Assembly (NCBI RefSeq): GCF_032854445.1
Contig: NC_088301.1
Coordinates: forward strand, 41,535,116-41,599,115
Direction: 5' to 3'
Source: Liolophura sinensis
Lineage: Eukaryota > Mollusca > Polyplacophora > Chitonida > Chitonidae
Length of the DNA stretch: 64,000 nucleotides
Part shown: in pieces, positions 11,083 through 25,427 of the stretch
How positions within the stretch are numbered: the stretch's first letter is position 1
Layout: each line of letters opens with the position of its first letter
The notes under the pieces: generated by a model
What the model was told of the DNA's origin: nothing
The model's input: the letters and a program-made list of their open reading frames with translations, nothing else
The model's database searches: none
Made by a program: the position numbers and the translations under genes

Positions 11083-14000
11083 ATGTTTCGTAATTTTCCA
11101 AGAACGATACGTAATCAGTTTGTCGTAGCTGTATACAGACAGCAGGGTCGATTTAGCTTTGCACAATGCAAACGTTTTGAGAGCTCTCAGGTGGCACCCA
11201 AAACAGACGAAAGTTCTGTGGCCAACTCGGGACAAACAGCCAAGGCAGTCAGCAAAGAACTGAAGGAACACACACCTTTCACAAGAAATTTGTTTCTTGG
11301 AAAATTTGACGAGGTATATCTAAAGCTATTTTAGAGGCAGCACTTGAAGGGAGTAAATGTCATTTAAAAGTTTCAATGTAGATGGTTTGGAAAAATATAT
11401 TACTTATTGAACATGTAGCCTACATGCCAGTTATATTAAAGGTTGAGGTATATTTTTAACAGTTTCTGATGAGGCAAGTAAATATCAGAAATTATTGAAA
11501 ATCAACGTTGAAATTAATTGAAATGCGATTATGCATGCATACTATAACACAGATCTGCACAACTTTACATGGCTCCATTTAGATTTATCCAAGGAAATTT
11601 GGATGACCTCAGGACTTGAGTTAAACTTAGGGACCTATAAGTATAACAGTAATTCATTGATGATATTTAAGCCATGTGATCACAAGGCCATGTCATTTGT
11701 AAACCAAGCTATTACGCTCATCATTTCTGTTTGCAGTCTATGCTGGTGTTTCCAGAAATCTCAGAAGTTGAAGATGTACAACACCTAAATGAAATGATTG
11801 CACCAATTGAAAGGTTTTTCAGCGAAGCCTGTAAGTACGAGTGATAATTCCACAGTGATGTAATCAAAGAAACTGGTGATTGATTAGGCCCTAATACTAT
11901 TATTTAAAATCTTGAAAAAGGGGTACACGTGGGTAATCACGAAGGACTTTTGCTATCTTCCCACTTTTGCCATCTTCCCACTTTTGGACATGCACATAAT
12001 TTGCATTTGGTGACTGAGTGGTTAGGAGATAGTCCTCAATCCTGTTTTGTCAATTACGAGCATGTTTAGCATTGAAAAAATGGCGGGAGGTAGACTCTAG
12101 AAACTTTTATCGCAGTAAGTAAATATCGGTGTATGCTGATCGCATGGTCGGGGTGGAAAATTGGTCTTCAACATCAAGGTGGATACAGAAATTTTTTGTT
12201 TGCACAAGACTTGTTTGATAACATAGACAACCTTGGTTGAGTATGAACTTAATATTATTAGTGTTAAAAAGGTCAGTGGAAGGCACTCCAATTTCATGCA
12301 TTAAATTGACTGCAGTGCTGTAAATTGAACTGTCTTGGGTAAGACATAAAATAGATATATGATCTATGAATTCAGTTAAGTGTTTACTCTCTGTGCTTTG
12401 ACAGATGTACATTGTGAGGTTCCATTTATATTTTATTGCTATGTTTTTTGGGGTTTTTTTGTTGCTTCAGTGGACTCTCAGGCAATAGATGTCAATGCGA
12501 AAATTCCAGAGGAAACACTCCAGCAAATCAAAGACCTGGGATTGTTTGGCCAACAGATCCCAGAGGAGTATGGTATGATTCTTTTTATCTACCCTTGCCT
12601 AGATTGCCCAGTATTTAACACTGCCTGATGGACAGAATATATTAATTCAACCTCATAAATCTGGCCTTGTTACAGTTTGTTAGCAAGAGCACTGCTGTTT
12701 TTCTTCTGAAGAAAGAAAAAAAGAAAGTCATTCAGTTGTTTCGAAAAATGGGCCATCTTTTGCCTATTCATTTTTTGTAAGCCTTAGAAACTTTGACCTG
12801 GGCATTTTCTTCCATTTCTTGGAATGTTAGTCTTGTTTGTTTCTCAAGCTGATGCATCTTGTTACTGATCAATGGTGCTTGCTAATTACATGTTTTACTA
12901 GCATGAGTCACATATCTTCTTTACAAGCGCTGTGAGGGTGTAATGCATATGTTTTCTTTCATTTAGAATCCCTAAAACTTGCAGATTAAAATTATGCTCC
13001 CCAGTATAGGTAACAAAGCAGAAGGACAGTATTAACCACATTTATGTTCATGAACCATAAGCAGAAATGATCAATAGTATGTGTTGAACAAACTGATGGT
13101 GACCAGTGTTTCTTTATGCTTTTGCACAATGCTGTAGATGTGAATAACATTTGTTTTTGTTTGCAGGAGGATTAGGTTTGAATGCCACCCAGTTTGCAAG
13201 AATTGCAGAAGTAACTGCCCTGGATGGATCGGTGGCTGTGACTTTGGCTGCTCACCAATCGATAGGGCTGAAGGTTAATAGTTCACTACAGAATGTACAT
13301 TTCTTCCACAGCTCAGTATTTCTTAATCCTCTTACAACCTCATGTCACAATATTCATGGTAATGTAGTCATACTTCCAAGAGGATTATAACAGAAATACA
13401 TTTTTTTTTACAGTTTACAACATGGCAGGGTCCTTTTTCTTTATTTATTTTTTATTTTATTTATTTATTTATTTTTGTCCATTAATCAACTTACATCAGT
13501 ATACATATTCATTGTTCATTTGTTTATAATAAAAATATACTAGCAGCTAGCAGTAGTCTTACTATGGCATGCTATGTTTGGTTTTCAGAAAAAGTTTTTA
13601 TGACATTTCTAACAAATCAATCCAATAAGGAAAAGAAAAAGAAATGTTACAATGCAGACTGCAGAAATTCACCTGGAAATATGCAAATTGTAAGAATTTA
13701 CCTGACAAGGGTTTTCTTGAGATTAAGTGAATTATAATTTATGTAATCGATAACGTAAAAAAGAAATTCACCAGTCCTTTAACATTTGCATATTTTTCAG
13801 GGAATTTTGATTTTTGGAACAGAGGCTCAGAAGGAAAAATACTTACCCAAACTGGCAACAGGGGAACATGTGGCAGCTTTCTGTCTCACTGAACCCTCGA
13901 GGTAAAGAATAGATTTAATGATAAAGTTGTCTACAAATTAAGACGTACATTGTAACCCTCTGTTCCACTGAATTCCACTGGTAAAGTTCATTCCATATAA

Positions 14001-17000
14001 TTAAAGTGTATGAAGAGGTAAGGATATTCGATTCTACCATGCAATACTGTCCACCTGGGACGTACTGATAGAGCAGAGAACATAGTTGTACATACCTAAA
14101 TGACCATAAGTTTCATCCATGACTAAGTTGCCCATTTTTCCTGATTCTGGGAGCTATTGATTTTAGAAAGGTATTTTGAGGCTTGCTTGGAACATGGGAT
14201 GATATTCTACTGGAAAATTGTAATTTTCCACACCAAAAATAATATTTTGTGATGTTTATGTCTCTAAAAATGCACTTTTGTGCCTGAACGTTTTAGGGTT
14301 TTTGGAAATAATTTATCAGAAGTATTGTATGTTGGTATAAAGCCCCAATGGATATGTTCTTGTCTTCTCCACAGTGGAAGTGATGCTGCCTCCATTCAGA
14401 CACGAGCCACCCTCTCTGAAGATGGAAAGACATTTTACCTCAATGGAGGGAAAATCTGGATCTCTAACGGAGGAATTGCAGATATCATGACTGTTTTTGC
14501 AAAAACAGAAATCACAAATGAAGAGGTAACCATGGCACTTGGTATTGGGTGGTCTCTTTGTTTATTTATTTTCTTTTTCATGTTTTTAATTAGTTCACAG
14601 TAGAATAGAGCTATGATAGTTCCTAAAAGAACCTGGACTGAATTTTTTGATCTTTTATGAATGAAGTCTTTCAGATATTTTTATGATGTATAACAATATT
14701 TAACAGTTATAGCTGAAGTGTCCTAAAGCATAAACTTAAGTAGTTCCTGTACAAGGAAGGACATTTTTCTGAACTGAGAAAAGCCTTTCACTTCATGGCA
14801 TTATTTGAGACTATACTAAAATGCTGGAGAAAAAAAATTGGTGTAATTTTCAGCAAAACAATCCAGGTTATGAAGATCCTAATTTGACCCTTCTTTTAAA
14901 GTTCAAAGGCTATGAAGATTATTTTGCTGTTGCACTAGGGTGAGAAACAAGACAAGGTCACAGCCTTTGTTGTGGAGCGTGCATTTGGTGGAGTATCTTC
15001 TGGGAAACCAGAAGATAAACTTGGAATCCGAGGATCAAACAGTAAGTCATAGAAGAACTTGTTCACTTTAACAAATTATTAAATTCTAATCCTGCTTATT
15101 TTGGTACTTAGTTTTGAATGTACAGAGGATAGGAATATTTAGTCTCTACATTAAGGAAATATACGTCTTAAAACTTGTACTAATGCATACAAATGTTGTT
15201 ATGGCTGAACTGTTTTCTTTCATGTCTTAGATTTTACCCTTGTGTTATTGTAAGCTATATATGTGAAGGAGCTTGATTGTGATTTCTTCAAACATCGTCA
15301 TATTTCACACTCATTATTTGATTTTTTTCTTCTTATAATTTTTTTCAGCTTGTGAAGTTTATTTTGACAACACACCAGTTCCATTGGAGAATGTCTTGGG
15401 GGAAGTTGGCGGAGGATTTAAGGTGGGAACTGTTCATTACTGACAGGACTTTATAACATACTGCTACTGTATGTTAATCACACACTCACCAGGGGGTCTG
15501 TGAGTTTTCTGTTAAATTCATATACATCACAGCCACTCCAATGCAGAACTCAAAAAATTCCTTCCCTCCTGTATCCAGATGGTCCAAAGCTGTGGACTCA
15601 TTTGTTCTTTCCTTTATTACGTCACCGTTATCAGTGTTTGTGTGCTCAAAAAACATATGAAGTACACACGCACTGCAACATCACAAAAGAAACCTGTGTG
15701 TTTTACTGTCATTTGAACCTTCTGTGTAGCTTCATTAAGTGCCTTTCCCATCTAAATTAATTGACCCTAAGCTGTGCAGCCAATTGGTCATCCCTGCCTT
15801 TGTGATGAGGTTTTGTGGGCAAACCGGTAGCAATGGTCAGAACAGCTTTGACTCCAGTAGACATTATGCAGGAAAAAGTACCATGTACGCTTGTCGCAGA
15901 ATTGTCGTATATTGCAAAGCCATGATCATACTGCTTTGAACTAATTGACACTGTTTTCAAAGCTTCAGTAATAATTGATATTAATTTGTTATTTTTTGCA
16001 TTCTGATTTTTTATGTTATTATTATTTTACGGTACAGGTTTGGTATTTCAAAACTAACACATCTATTTACCATGTAATGCCACTTCAGGTAGCAATGAAG
16101 ATATTGAACAGTGGACGATTCAGCATGGGTAGCTCTGGAGCTGGAATTGTCAAGAAACTGATTAGTAAGTGGAGCAAACTTTTTAACTTTAGGATGCACA
16201 GTGTCTGCTGTAGTGGTTACAAGTTACCAAGCAGGGTTGTGTCCTAATGCTACATACCCTAAATGACCTAAAAATTTGACAACAAAAGAGCATATTTGAA
16301 GGCAAATAAATGTCATGAGGTATTACTTATGGTGCTAAAATTTACATTTTCAAAGATGGATATCATCCCACCTTCCAAACAACCTTCCAAAGCACCTTTC
16401 TAAAATCAGTAGAACTCCCAGAATCTGGAAAAATGAGCAACTTTAGTCATGGACAAAATTTTAGGTCAATTAGGGTATACTCATTGATTTAGAAGCTTGC
16501 AATTCTAGTAGCTAATGCGACAAAATTGTTATTTCTCTCTTGTTGCATATTCTAAGTGGTAGTGGATACTTCTATTAAAAACTGTATTTGTTGATTTGGT
16601 GAATGAGCTCAGCTAAATTATAACAGTGAATAGCCTTCTGGTTGAAACGTACACATTGTTTTGCAGACATGACTTGTGATCATGCCATAACCAGAAAGCA
16701 GTTTGGGAAAAGTCTGTGCGAATTTCAAATTATCCAGGTAATGATACACATTTTTTTTTGAATGCTCATTATACCCTTTTTAGTACCACACAAATCGTTT
16801 GTGTGTTCATAATTTAAAAAAAAAATGTTTCATATTCACTTAATCATATGAATTGTATAAAACAACTGTTTCCAGTGGGAAGGTGGCATATTTTTTAATC
16901 CCATGAGTTGATGCTAGTGTGAAGCAGGACCTATAGCCATTGCTACATCAATAATGATTGTGGCACAATATCTGCAGTGTTACAATGTATTAGTTTCTGC

Positions 17001-20000
17001 TGTAATGTCATTTTGCTTTTCTTGTGACGTCACAATGATGAGCTGGGAAACAAACATTTGAAGTCAATACAATGGTGTCAGGGTCCAGCTGCCAGGTATT
17101 TGAGACATCTCCATACCAGACACAAAAGTTATCTAAACCAAAACCTCTTCCTTGATTCCTTGATGATAGTTTGTAATGTGTGGACATATGTTGATCTTAC
17201 AGGAGAAATTTGCACGGATGGCTGTGAAGGCCTATGTGATGGAAAGCATGTCATACCTGACTGCTGGGGTCTTGGATAGTAACCCAAATGCTGACATGTC
17301 ACTGGAGGCAGCCATGGTTAAGGTAGGGTATACTATTCTTAAAAAGATAATTATGAGTATTTAAACATTTGTTTCACTACAAAACTTTGATTTTTTTTAA
17401 ATCTAATTATTTCATTTCTGACTCCCTGGATGTATTAAAGACATGTTGTAGTTCAGTTGGCAGTACCTGTATTTGGAGTTTATCCAAAAATCATCTGTTT
17501 TTATTTTATTTTTTTCTTCTTTCAGATCTACAGCTCTGAAGCAGTATGGGAAAGTGTTAATGAAAGCCTACAAATATTAGGGGGTCTGGGCTACATGAAA
17601 AGTTATCCGTTTGAGAGATACCTAAGGGATTCCAGGATATTACTTATCTTTGAGGTCTGTGCAAGAAATATTGGTTGGATCTGCTGCTTAAAGTATTAGA
17701 TGGTTAAACTGTGTAACACTGAGTTGAATAAAATGTTTTACTTGTTAAGTAAAATTATGCGTTTTGTTATGGAGATGGCAGTGTTATTTTGTAATAAGTT
17801 AAACAGATGTGAAATAAGTACATAAAAGAAATGAATATAGATTGACCAGTAACTCATGTTGTTTAACAGGGCACAAATGAAATTCTGCGGATGCTGGTGG
17901 CTTTATCAGGTCTGCAGCATGCTGGGAAGGAACTGAAGGAATTAGTGAAGTAAGTTCTCACTTTTAGAGCAATTTCTTGTAGGATATGGTCCTGTGATTA
18001 TTGTTTAAGCAGAATCGCTTGCAAAGTATTATCTGTAACTTGCAGTATTTAGAGATAGATTGGCCTAATACTTCCATCTATAGTCAAACTTGGAAATGTT
18101 TTAGAGATTGTGTTCTTTTGATTTGTAGAAAACATTGATTAGTGGCATTCAGAATAGGTAGGAAACTCCTCCCAAACCATGACATTTACATGTGTATTGC
18201 AACAAGTGGTTAGCAAGCATTGCAGATAAAAGAATTCAGTTTTCTGTTTTTGTTTTAGAAAGTTACGGAATCCTCTAAACAATCCGAATCTGGTGTTTAA
18301 GACATTGGTGAATAACATTCGACAGAGCAACATGGAGCCTTCGCTGACCCTAAAACTGAACCTTTACGTCCATCCTAGCCTACAGGTAAGATCCAAAAGG
18401 TTTCCCTTGATTCTGAAAGTAGTACCCCATACCTTGAGTGTGAATAAAAGCTGCTGACACTACAGTCACATCAAGTTGTCAGTCATTCAGTTGTTGTCAT
18501 TATAGTTACACCTGGATGTCGGCTTGTAATCTGCTGAATTCAAACCAGTGCTGTGTTATATGCACTCCTGTTTTTTTTCTAAGTAGGATTGGTGCTAAGC
18601 ATAAAGGGATACTGGCCAAGCATATGTCAGCCTTATCTTCTCAACCTTAGTAGTTTTGAAGATGGCTGTGTGTATTAGTTCAAAACAATTATTCTTTAGT
18701 GATACTTGCTGAAAGAGAGAAGATGGCAGGACCAGAGAAATTGGTTGGCTTTCATGGTTGATCTTCTTAGGGTTTCTGTACACATGGAGGAAGATATGGT
18801 GCCAGGCCCTTGTTTCACTGGGATCTTTTGTGTTTACAGAATGAAGCTGATATATTGGAAAGGAACACATTGAGATTACAGAAAGCAGTAGAACATGTGT
18901 TGAAGAAGTATGGCAATGTAAGTGGATTAAATAAACTACTATGTATGGATAAAACTGATCTGAAACATTTTTAACATGTGGAAGTTCCAATTCCTAGATC
19001 AACCAACTTTCTTTGAAGATTGTTTTTTTTTTTGTTGTTGTTGTTATGCTGGCTATAACGTGATGTTGATTACCTTGTACCCAATATTACGGTACATGTA
19101 ATGGTTATGAAATGGGCTGACTGAAAGCTTGTTAGAGAAGACATCTTCACAATTCCAAGGTGTAAAATATTTGAGAAGAATTATACTGTCCACAATGATT
19201 TCCATGAACCAGAGTGCTTATAAAAAGTGACAAATGCTACTCCAAATCAAGTTTTAGAAAACATGACAGTTGTAAATCGGCAACATTAACTCATGTCATC
19301 CAGTTGCCTGTGCAAGTTTGAGTTTGCCTGTTCTGTTTCCCAAAAAATAACTTCTGAAATGTGGCTTGTAATGCTTGTGTTGCAAAGGGATTTATTGTAT
19401 ACCTAATTCTTCAACCTGTTCAACTGCCTCTTAACCAATATTTTGAAACATTTTGAGAGAACTATGTGGTGTAGAGAAATAATTTGCAGTTTTATGATGC
19501 TTGCATCTTTAATGACAGAAACAAATCATTTTAGCATTATTTTGATAATAATTGTGTGCATAAATTCCATTGAAAAAAGTGCTTTAGCGGTTGAAAGATC
19601 TGAAGATTTACAATACGTATATATTTTTTTTATTTGAGAAGCAACAGCCAAATTTGAATTTAAGGGGGTGTTTAAAACTGTACATGACAAAAGTCACAGC
19701 AAGTTACTTCTGAATAGCTGTGAGATGGGTGTTTTGCTGTATAAATTGCCCACACATGACATGTGATTGCTCTTGCTGCAGAAAATTGTTGATGAGCAGC
19801 TGGATGCGAAGAGATTAGCAGAGGTGACAATAGATTTATACTCCATGACAGCGTGCATTGGCCGGGCATCCCGGTCCTACTGTATTGGGCTGAAGAATGC
19901 AGATCATGAGGTGAGTCAGCATAAACTAAGATCAAGAGGACACTTTAAATAGTGCAATAATGTTCCTGCTATTGGTGTTTAGCTGAGGATGGAATGTAAT

Positions 20001-22812
20001 AAAGCATATCCCAAGATGTTGCTCTGTTACACCGTCTGTGTGATATCTATCCAATCATTTTTGTCAGCGAAAACGACATGCCATAACTTTTAACTGTCTT
20101 TATTTTAAATATATTGCTTTTGCAGATGATGATTACAAGAACAGTTTGTCATGAAGCCAATCAGAGAATAGAGCAACAGCTAAAGCAGATTTATGCAGGT
20201 AAGTGTTCCAAGGCTAACATTAAGATCTGCTTTGATATGTTGTAATGTACATCTTCCGGGCTAGTTTTCCATGCTTAAAGGACAAGACAGTAACTGGCTA
20301 AAACATATTTCGGTGGAAAGCAGGATAGTCAAGCTTTCTAAAAAGTAACATACCCTATTATTTTAATGAGATTTAACCAAATAACATGTAGAACAAAATG
20401 ACAATACTGCAGAAATGGCAGCTGTGAATCAAGACAGCCATCTTGAGAATTTTATCCAATCAAACACACGTTTCTATCAGGTTGCGCTGTAAAAGCTGTG
20501 AGGTAACCTTTACCCATTCACTCCTTGGAGTGACATATAATAACAAAGAACTACTGCATAAGACATTATTTTGAGATCGTTTACAATGATGTATACACGT
20601 GTAGCCCAAGGGCCATTTCACACAGTGTTGTGGTATGGGTGTGTATCATTTACAGACCACCACAGACAACTCAGTTGATTTACAAGCCGCGTAATATTCC
20701 TACTTATACACTCTGGTCAAATTATACAAATACATATTTGTTGTTCATGTTAATGTTTAGTCACATACTGTTGCTAAATAACAAATGTCAAATGGCTACT
20801 ACGTGAACCAGGAATACCCCCTCCGTGCAGCTACAGGCCACTCGTAAAAACTGTATACATGACATGACCTAATCAGCAGTGGAATTCAAGCAGTGGAAAA
20901 AATATACTTCCGGTATGTCCAATTTCCAAGAAAACTATATTTTCACTTGGTCCTTCATTGTCGAAGTCCACATCTGTAATCTGCCTTGCACTACTGCTTA
21001 GGCTATTATACGGGAAATACCTTCGACATTAGAGAGCTAGAGTAAATGTGACATGACCTTGCTCTGGGTAATGGAGACACGCTGAAGCTGTGACAAGACA
21101 AAGTTTCGCTAAATTTTACTGGGTTGAAAAGAAACTAAAAAATATTTAATGCCTAAGAAAGTTTGAATGGCAGTCTTTCAGTGGACATACACATTAGTCA
21201 GGTTCTGTCTTTCACTTTAACATTATGTTATAGAAAAGTCATGTGTAGTAATTGTGTCATTAGATACACATGATGGTAGTGTTTGTAAGAAAGAAAAGAT
21301 GATAAACAGTATTAATGTTCTGCCTTGATATTTTACTTCATGAACTCAGTGATTAGAGTAACAGTTTACCACAAGCAAGAAAGCAAATAAATCAATGCCT
21401 TCACTTATTGCTTTTGGAGGTCCAACACTACCATACGTTCTCCATAATTTCAGACGCATGGTCAGAAAATGTATTCCATCATACCTTGCAAGGGCTGTTG
21501 TCTTAAGTCGTACACTCTCTGTGGGGAGTACGGGATTACCGGTAGTCAATCAGTGACAGTAGTTCACATCTCCATCACACCTCAGTGAGCTTCACCAGCT
21601 TGGTAAGACAGGGACAGACACTTGGCCAGGTTTTGGATTATTGTACATGTACTACTAACTTCTTCTTGAAATGCCCATGACGATATGTTACAAAATATCT
21701 TTTTAAAATTAATCTAAAAAGAATACAGTACCCCCCCCCCATACACACACCTTCCCCTTCCTCACTGAGACACAGCTGTCAGATTTGTGTGATGTTCCCA
21801 CCAAAGTAGTCATGTGGTCAGTAATAAATGGAAAGTCTACCTTCAAATCAGACACGCATGCTGTATTTGTCTTGAGTGTTTTATCCACATGTAAGGCAGC
21901 ATTATTAGTTCAATGATCAAACAACAATCATCCATGTACCATTCTTATGTGGGCCCCACACACGAGTGGGGAGGAAGACAAGCAGTCGGTAGATTCAAGA
22001 CAATCCTCTGGATATAATGTTTAATGCTGCATGGTGTTGAAAGATTCGCTGTAAATAATGCCATGCCTCAAGTGACTTAAATATAGGATGGCATAGTTGG
22101 TAAATCACAGCCTGGAAAACGGCATGGTGAGTGTTTTGGGTAAGGAAGTAGCAAAGATCTATTTTCACTAAATTTATGTTCCGGTATCAGTATTTTTGTC
22201 TTTTGTTTGGAACAAGTATCAATATTTTTGTCTTTTTTTGTTTTTTTGTTTTGAAGAAGTGCGTAGAATGAAAAAAAGACGTCATGAGTTGTCTTGTATA
22301 AGCTGTCCGGAAAGGCTTGCTTTATACGCCTGGGTACGCCTATACTCCAGCTGAGCCAGCTGGCATGCGGATATCACCCTCTGTGAGCGCTTTGTGGGAG
22401 ACTTCTGTGTCGCACTTACCTTCAGTGTGCCTCAATTAATTGTCTGTAATTATTCAGACGGTGCGGTATATGAAAACGAGAGGGTCTAGATAATTCATTT
22501 TTGGGGTACTAATTCTTACCCAACTAGAAGGAAAATCAATCCTTGCCAATCTAGTAGTGAGGTTAGAAATCTTGAGTGGGAATTTAAAAAAAAAAACACA
22601 CATATCTGACATTCTTCTCCCCATATACTTCACATGTTATATTTCCCTGACCAGATAAAGGCCGATTAAATGATTGGAAATGGATTTTACTGACTTTACT
22701 TTCATTTCCAGGTAGTACAGAGAACATGGATGACAATTACAAGGCAATAGCCAACATGATTTTCAAGAACCATGGGTATGCTGCAGAGCATCCGCTGACA
22801 CGGAATTGGTGA
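11083..22812 (+). CDS. ACAD9: Acyl-CoA dehydrogenase family member 9, 18 exons
   Basis: Mitochondrial flavoprotein; in vertebrates it is a long-chain acyl-CoA dehydrogenase and a core complex I assembly factor with NDUFAF1 and ECSIT. Exons: 11083-11313, 11737-11830, 12471-12572, 13167-13273, 13801-13901, 14375-14525, 14939-15041, 15349-15422, 16089-16164, 16667-16737, 17203-17322, 17526-17654, 17870-17949, 18259-18385, 18840-18917, 19782-19910, 20126-20198, 22712-22812. All junctions are in phase and give 648 residues (human 621). The N-terminus ([13 protein letters not shown]...) is basic and Arg-rich like a mitochondrial presequence. Landmarks are [17 protein letters not shown] (FAD/substrate region), [30 protein letters not shown] and [11 protein letters not shown]. 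The catalytic glutamate is residue 453 in RILLIFE, just before GTNEILRM. The C-terminal extension shared with VLCAD is present (ASRSYCIGL, ending [10 protein letters not shown]). ACAD9 was chosen over ACADVL because these blocks match it better. No break is seen. Confidence 0.96.
14095..14304 (-). mobile_element. MITE of unnamed family A, copy 1 (ACAD9 intron 5)
   Basis: Reverse-complement copy of the element at 16257. Its left end reads TACCTAAATGACC next to a TA. Its inner core (GGGATGATAT, TTTCTAAAATCAATAG, CCCAGAATCAGGAAAAATGG when read on the minus strand) aligns along its length with that copy. The right end is diverged (about 14290-14304). It is non-coding. Confidence 0.6.
16257..16475 (+). 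mobile_element. MITE of unnamed family A, copy 2 (ACAD9 intron 9)
   Basis: Best preserved of three copies. The ends are inverted: CCCTAAATGACCTAAAAATT on the left and AAATTTTAGGTCAATTAGGG on the right. A TA dinucleotide flanks each side (16255-16256 and 16476-16477), the target duplication expected for Tc1/mariner-type transposases. At 219 bp, non-coding and AT-rich, it is a typical MITE. The mobilising transposase is not in this window. Confidence 0.75.
20199..22711. other. Large last intron of ACAD9
   Basis: At 2.5 kb this is the longest ACAD9 intron. I see a C-homopolymer near 21731-21740 and AT-rich sequence, but no embedded gene. The open frame at 21346-21549 on the minus strand has no recognisable homology. 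Confidence 0.4.
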
Positions 22813-23847
22813 TGCGTCCTCAAAATGTTACCATGAATCCATGTCATCCTTTGGCAGTTCGGCCTTGTTCTGCCTTCTTGACACTCTCTCATCATGATAC
22901 CTCCATAAACATGAATGAAGCACAAAGAAATGGGTTTTGCTCTTATCTCATGTAATCTGGGAAATTGTCATTTTACATCTAATGTCCAGTAGTTAACAAA
23001 TGTGGAGATTTGTCCATTGTGTGAAAGTTTGTGGTAATGAAGGAAAGCATATACACTATTTATGGTAATTTGTCTATATCAGTTCTTTATTTTGATGATT
23101 TTAATCAATGTGTTGTAAAGTTGTTATCTTTTTCAAATTGTATAAAATGGTGAAAGTGCAAACAGCATGACATTTGATAGGTTAATCTGTTACATGAACA
23201 AATTTCAGGAGGTTTTCTTTACATCTACATGAGAATCTTTATAGGAAAGATATTGTGTCTCTGTATTATCATCTCTTGCAAGCTTGTCAGATTTTCAAGA
23301 ATGATATGCTGTTAAGTTCTCGTGAATTAATTTTTAAAACTTCAGTACTATTCATGTAATGAGCAACATGTCCACAGAATCGTTAAAGATATTTGCATTC
23401 TTTAAAAGGAGCAAATTGAAAACTCTTCTGAACAGCTTTAGATGGATCAAAAAAAAAAGTCATATGACAAGAACTTCAAAGTTCCCTGCATTTATATCTG
23501 TCTCTGTATAGTATGTGATAGTCATTTCAATCACAGAAAGCTCAAGTATGAGAAATACAGCTTACATGTGTAGACAATGCAGTTCATGACTGCTTCTTGG
23601 TGAATATGCCTAAACCACTCTGTGATATTTTTATACTACACTAATCTGGCTGATCAGTGTTACTAGGCCTGTAGATGAAGATGTAATATTTGGGATATGC
23701 ACTGTGTACTTTGTAAACAAGTGCTATAGTTTACATATGGTGAGGCCAGCTGTACAAGAGTTCTGTGAGTGTGAAAGTTGTTTTGAGTGATACATGTTCT
23801 CTACTTAATCAGATGGGCTATCATGATTTGTCTAAATTGATGTTTGA

Positions 23848-23885
23848 AATAAATAATTGCACCTGTTTCACAGTGAAGAAATAAA
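23848..23885 (+). promoter_or_regulatory. ACAD9 polyadenylation signals
   Basis: AATAAA occurs at 23848-23853 and again at 23880-23885, about 1.04-1.07 kb after the stop. This implies a long 3' UTR without introns. A further AATAAA lies near 23933. Confidence 0.5.
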
Positions 23886-25346
23886 TGACATGATTTGGAA
23901 TTTAGAGTTTGGAGTTCTTCTTGTATTCAGAAAATAAAGTGTCAAGATACTATTACTGAAACATTTCTATTGTATAATTTTATAAATGTTAGCAATACTT
24001 CAAATTTCTGGAATGCTTTTGCATTTATAGGCATTTTTAGGCTACACTACTGGCTGAGCTATCCAATCTCAGGAGACTTATACCCAATTATCAGTTAAGT
24101 CTTACATGTACGATAAAATTTAGCTCCCACTGGTTCGAAACCCCTGCCAGACAATCGCCCAGCCGGACAAAAACCCCACCAGATGAAAGAAGTGATCAGT
24201 GAAACATAATTATGATATAATGTCGTAGTTTGCATGTTTGCGAAATTTTAAACTTTTCCCAGAAATGACATTTCAGATTCATATGATAAGAAATTATAAA
24301 AAAGCAAACATGTTGTGTGTTTGATTACTTTCAAGTGTCGATGAAGAAAGACCTTGTGATATTTGAAACACATTGTACATACCAACATGCTTTAGGCATC
24401 GCCAGGAATTTTGTAATGGGGATCGACTGTTCCAGTCAAACAGACGAAAGTGTAAAGGCCTCACTGACAAAAAAAAAGTACTTAAAACCTTGAAAATTGT
24501 ATCATATTTTTTCACAAATTTTTATACTGCAACTATTACACAAAATAAATCATTCTAATGTTATGATATGTCATGTCTTCCAAGAGCATGCAATACATAT
24601 ATAGGGGACCCCACATCTTATTGACTGTAGCAAAATTAAATGTGGATATTGTACCGGTAGGCCTTTTTAATGAATTTTTATTTTAATGAGTTGATAGTTG
24701 GAAATGACAAATTCCAAGGGAAATATTTCTTCATATTAGTGTAAGTGTATAAAGCAATAAAATGCTCGTAGGTCTATCCATTCAACCTGGCCTAGGCCAG
24801 GGATTCATGTACCTGAGATATGGCGCTGTTTGTTGCTTCCCTTTGCATAGTGATCTTTAATGTTAGGAGGTACATAAAGGTAAAGAGAAGAAAGCATTTT
24901 TTCCGGCAACACAGTTGACAGCGAAATGGAGTTTGACATTCAACTATCTTGCAGTTGTTTGATTTGTGTTTGTCTGGTATGTCACCATTTCGTCCTCTTT
25001 GCTCTTTCATTTTGGTAGTGGGGAAAAGCTGAGAAAACTATCATTTGAATGTCAACTCGAAAACACTAAGGCTACTCTCTCCTGAGAAAGCTTCGGCTCC
25101 ATTGTATTTGTAGGCCTACGTAGGCCTACTGTGGGCCTTGCCAATTCAAAATATGTAGGCCGGCGGGCGTACGAGTATTTCGGCTTATTTTCGTGTTACA
25201 CATGCGATTGTGGATTCTCTTATATATACATTGAACACATATCTCTTAAAACTTTTGATTCGAATTACAATACACTTATACTCTTACTTATAGATACTGT
25301 GCATACGACTTGCTATATTATTGGACGGGGCCTTTATAGGTAAAAG

Positions 25347-25427
25347 GTCCACCCCCCACCCCCCTCCCCTCACCCCCACCACACACACACCATCACCACC
25401 ACACCCACACACCACCACCACCACCAT
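25347..25427. repeat. C/CA/CAC-rich low-complexity tract
   Basis: A run of CCACCCCC, CACACACA and CACCACCACC units. The minus strand is therefore purine-rich with many GGG and GG runs and could form a G-quadruplex. It lies about 1.4 kb upstream of the kinase start codon. No function can be claimed. Confidence 0.7.
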
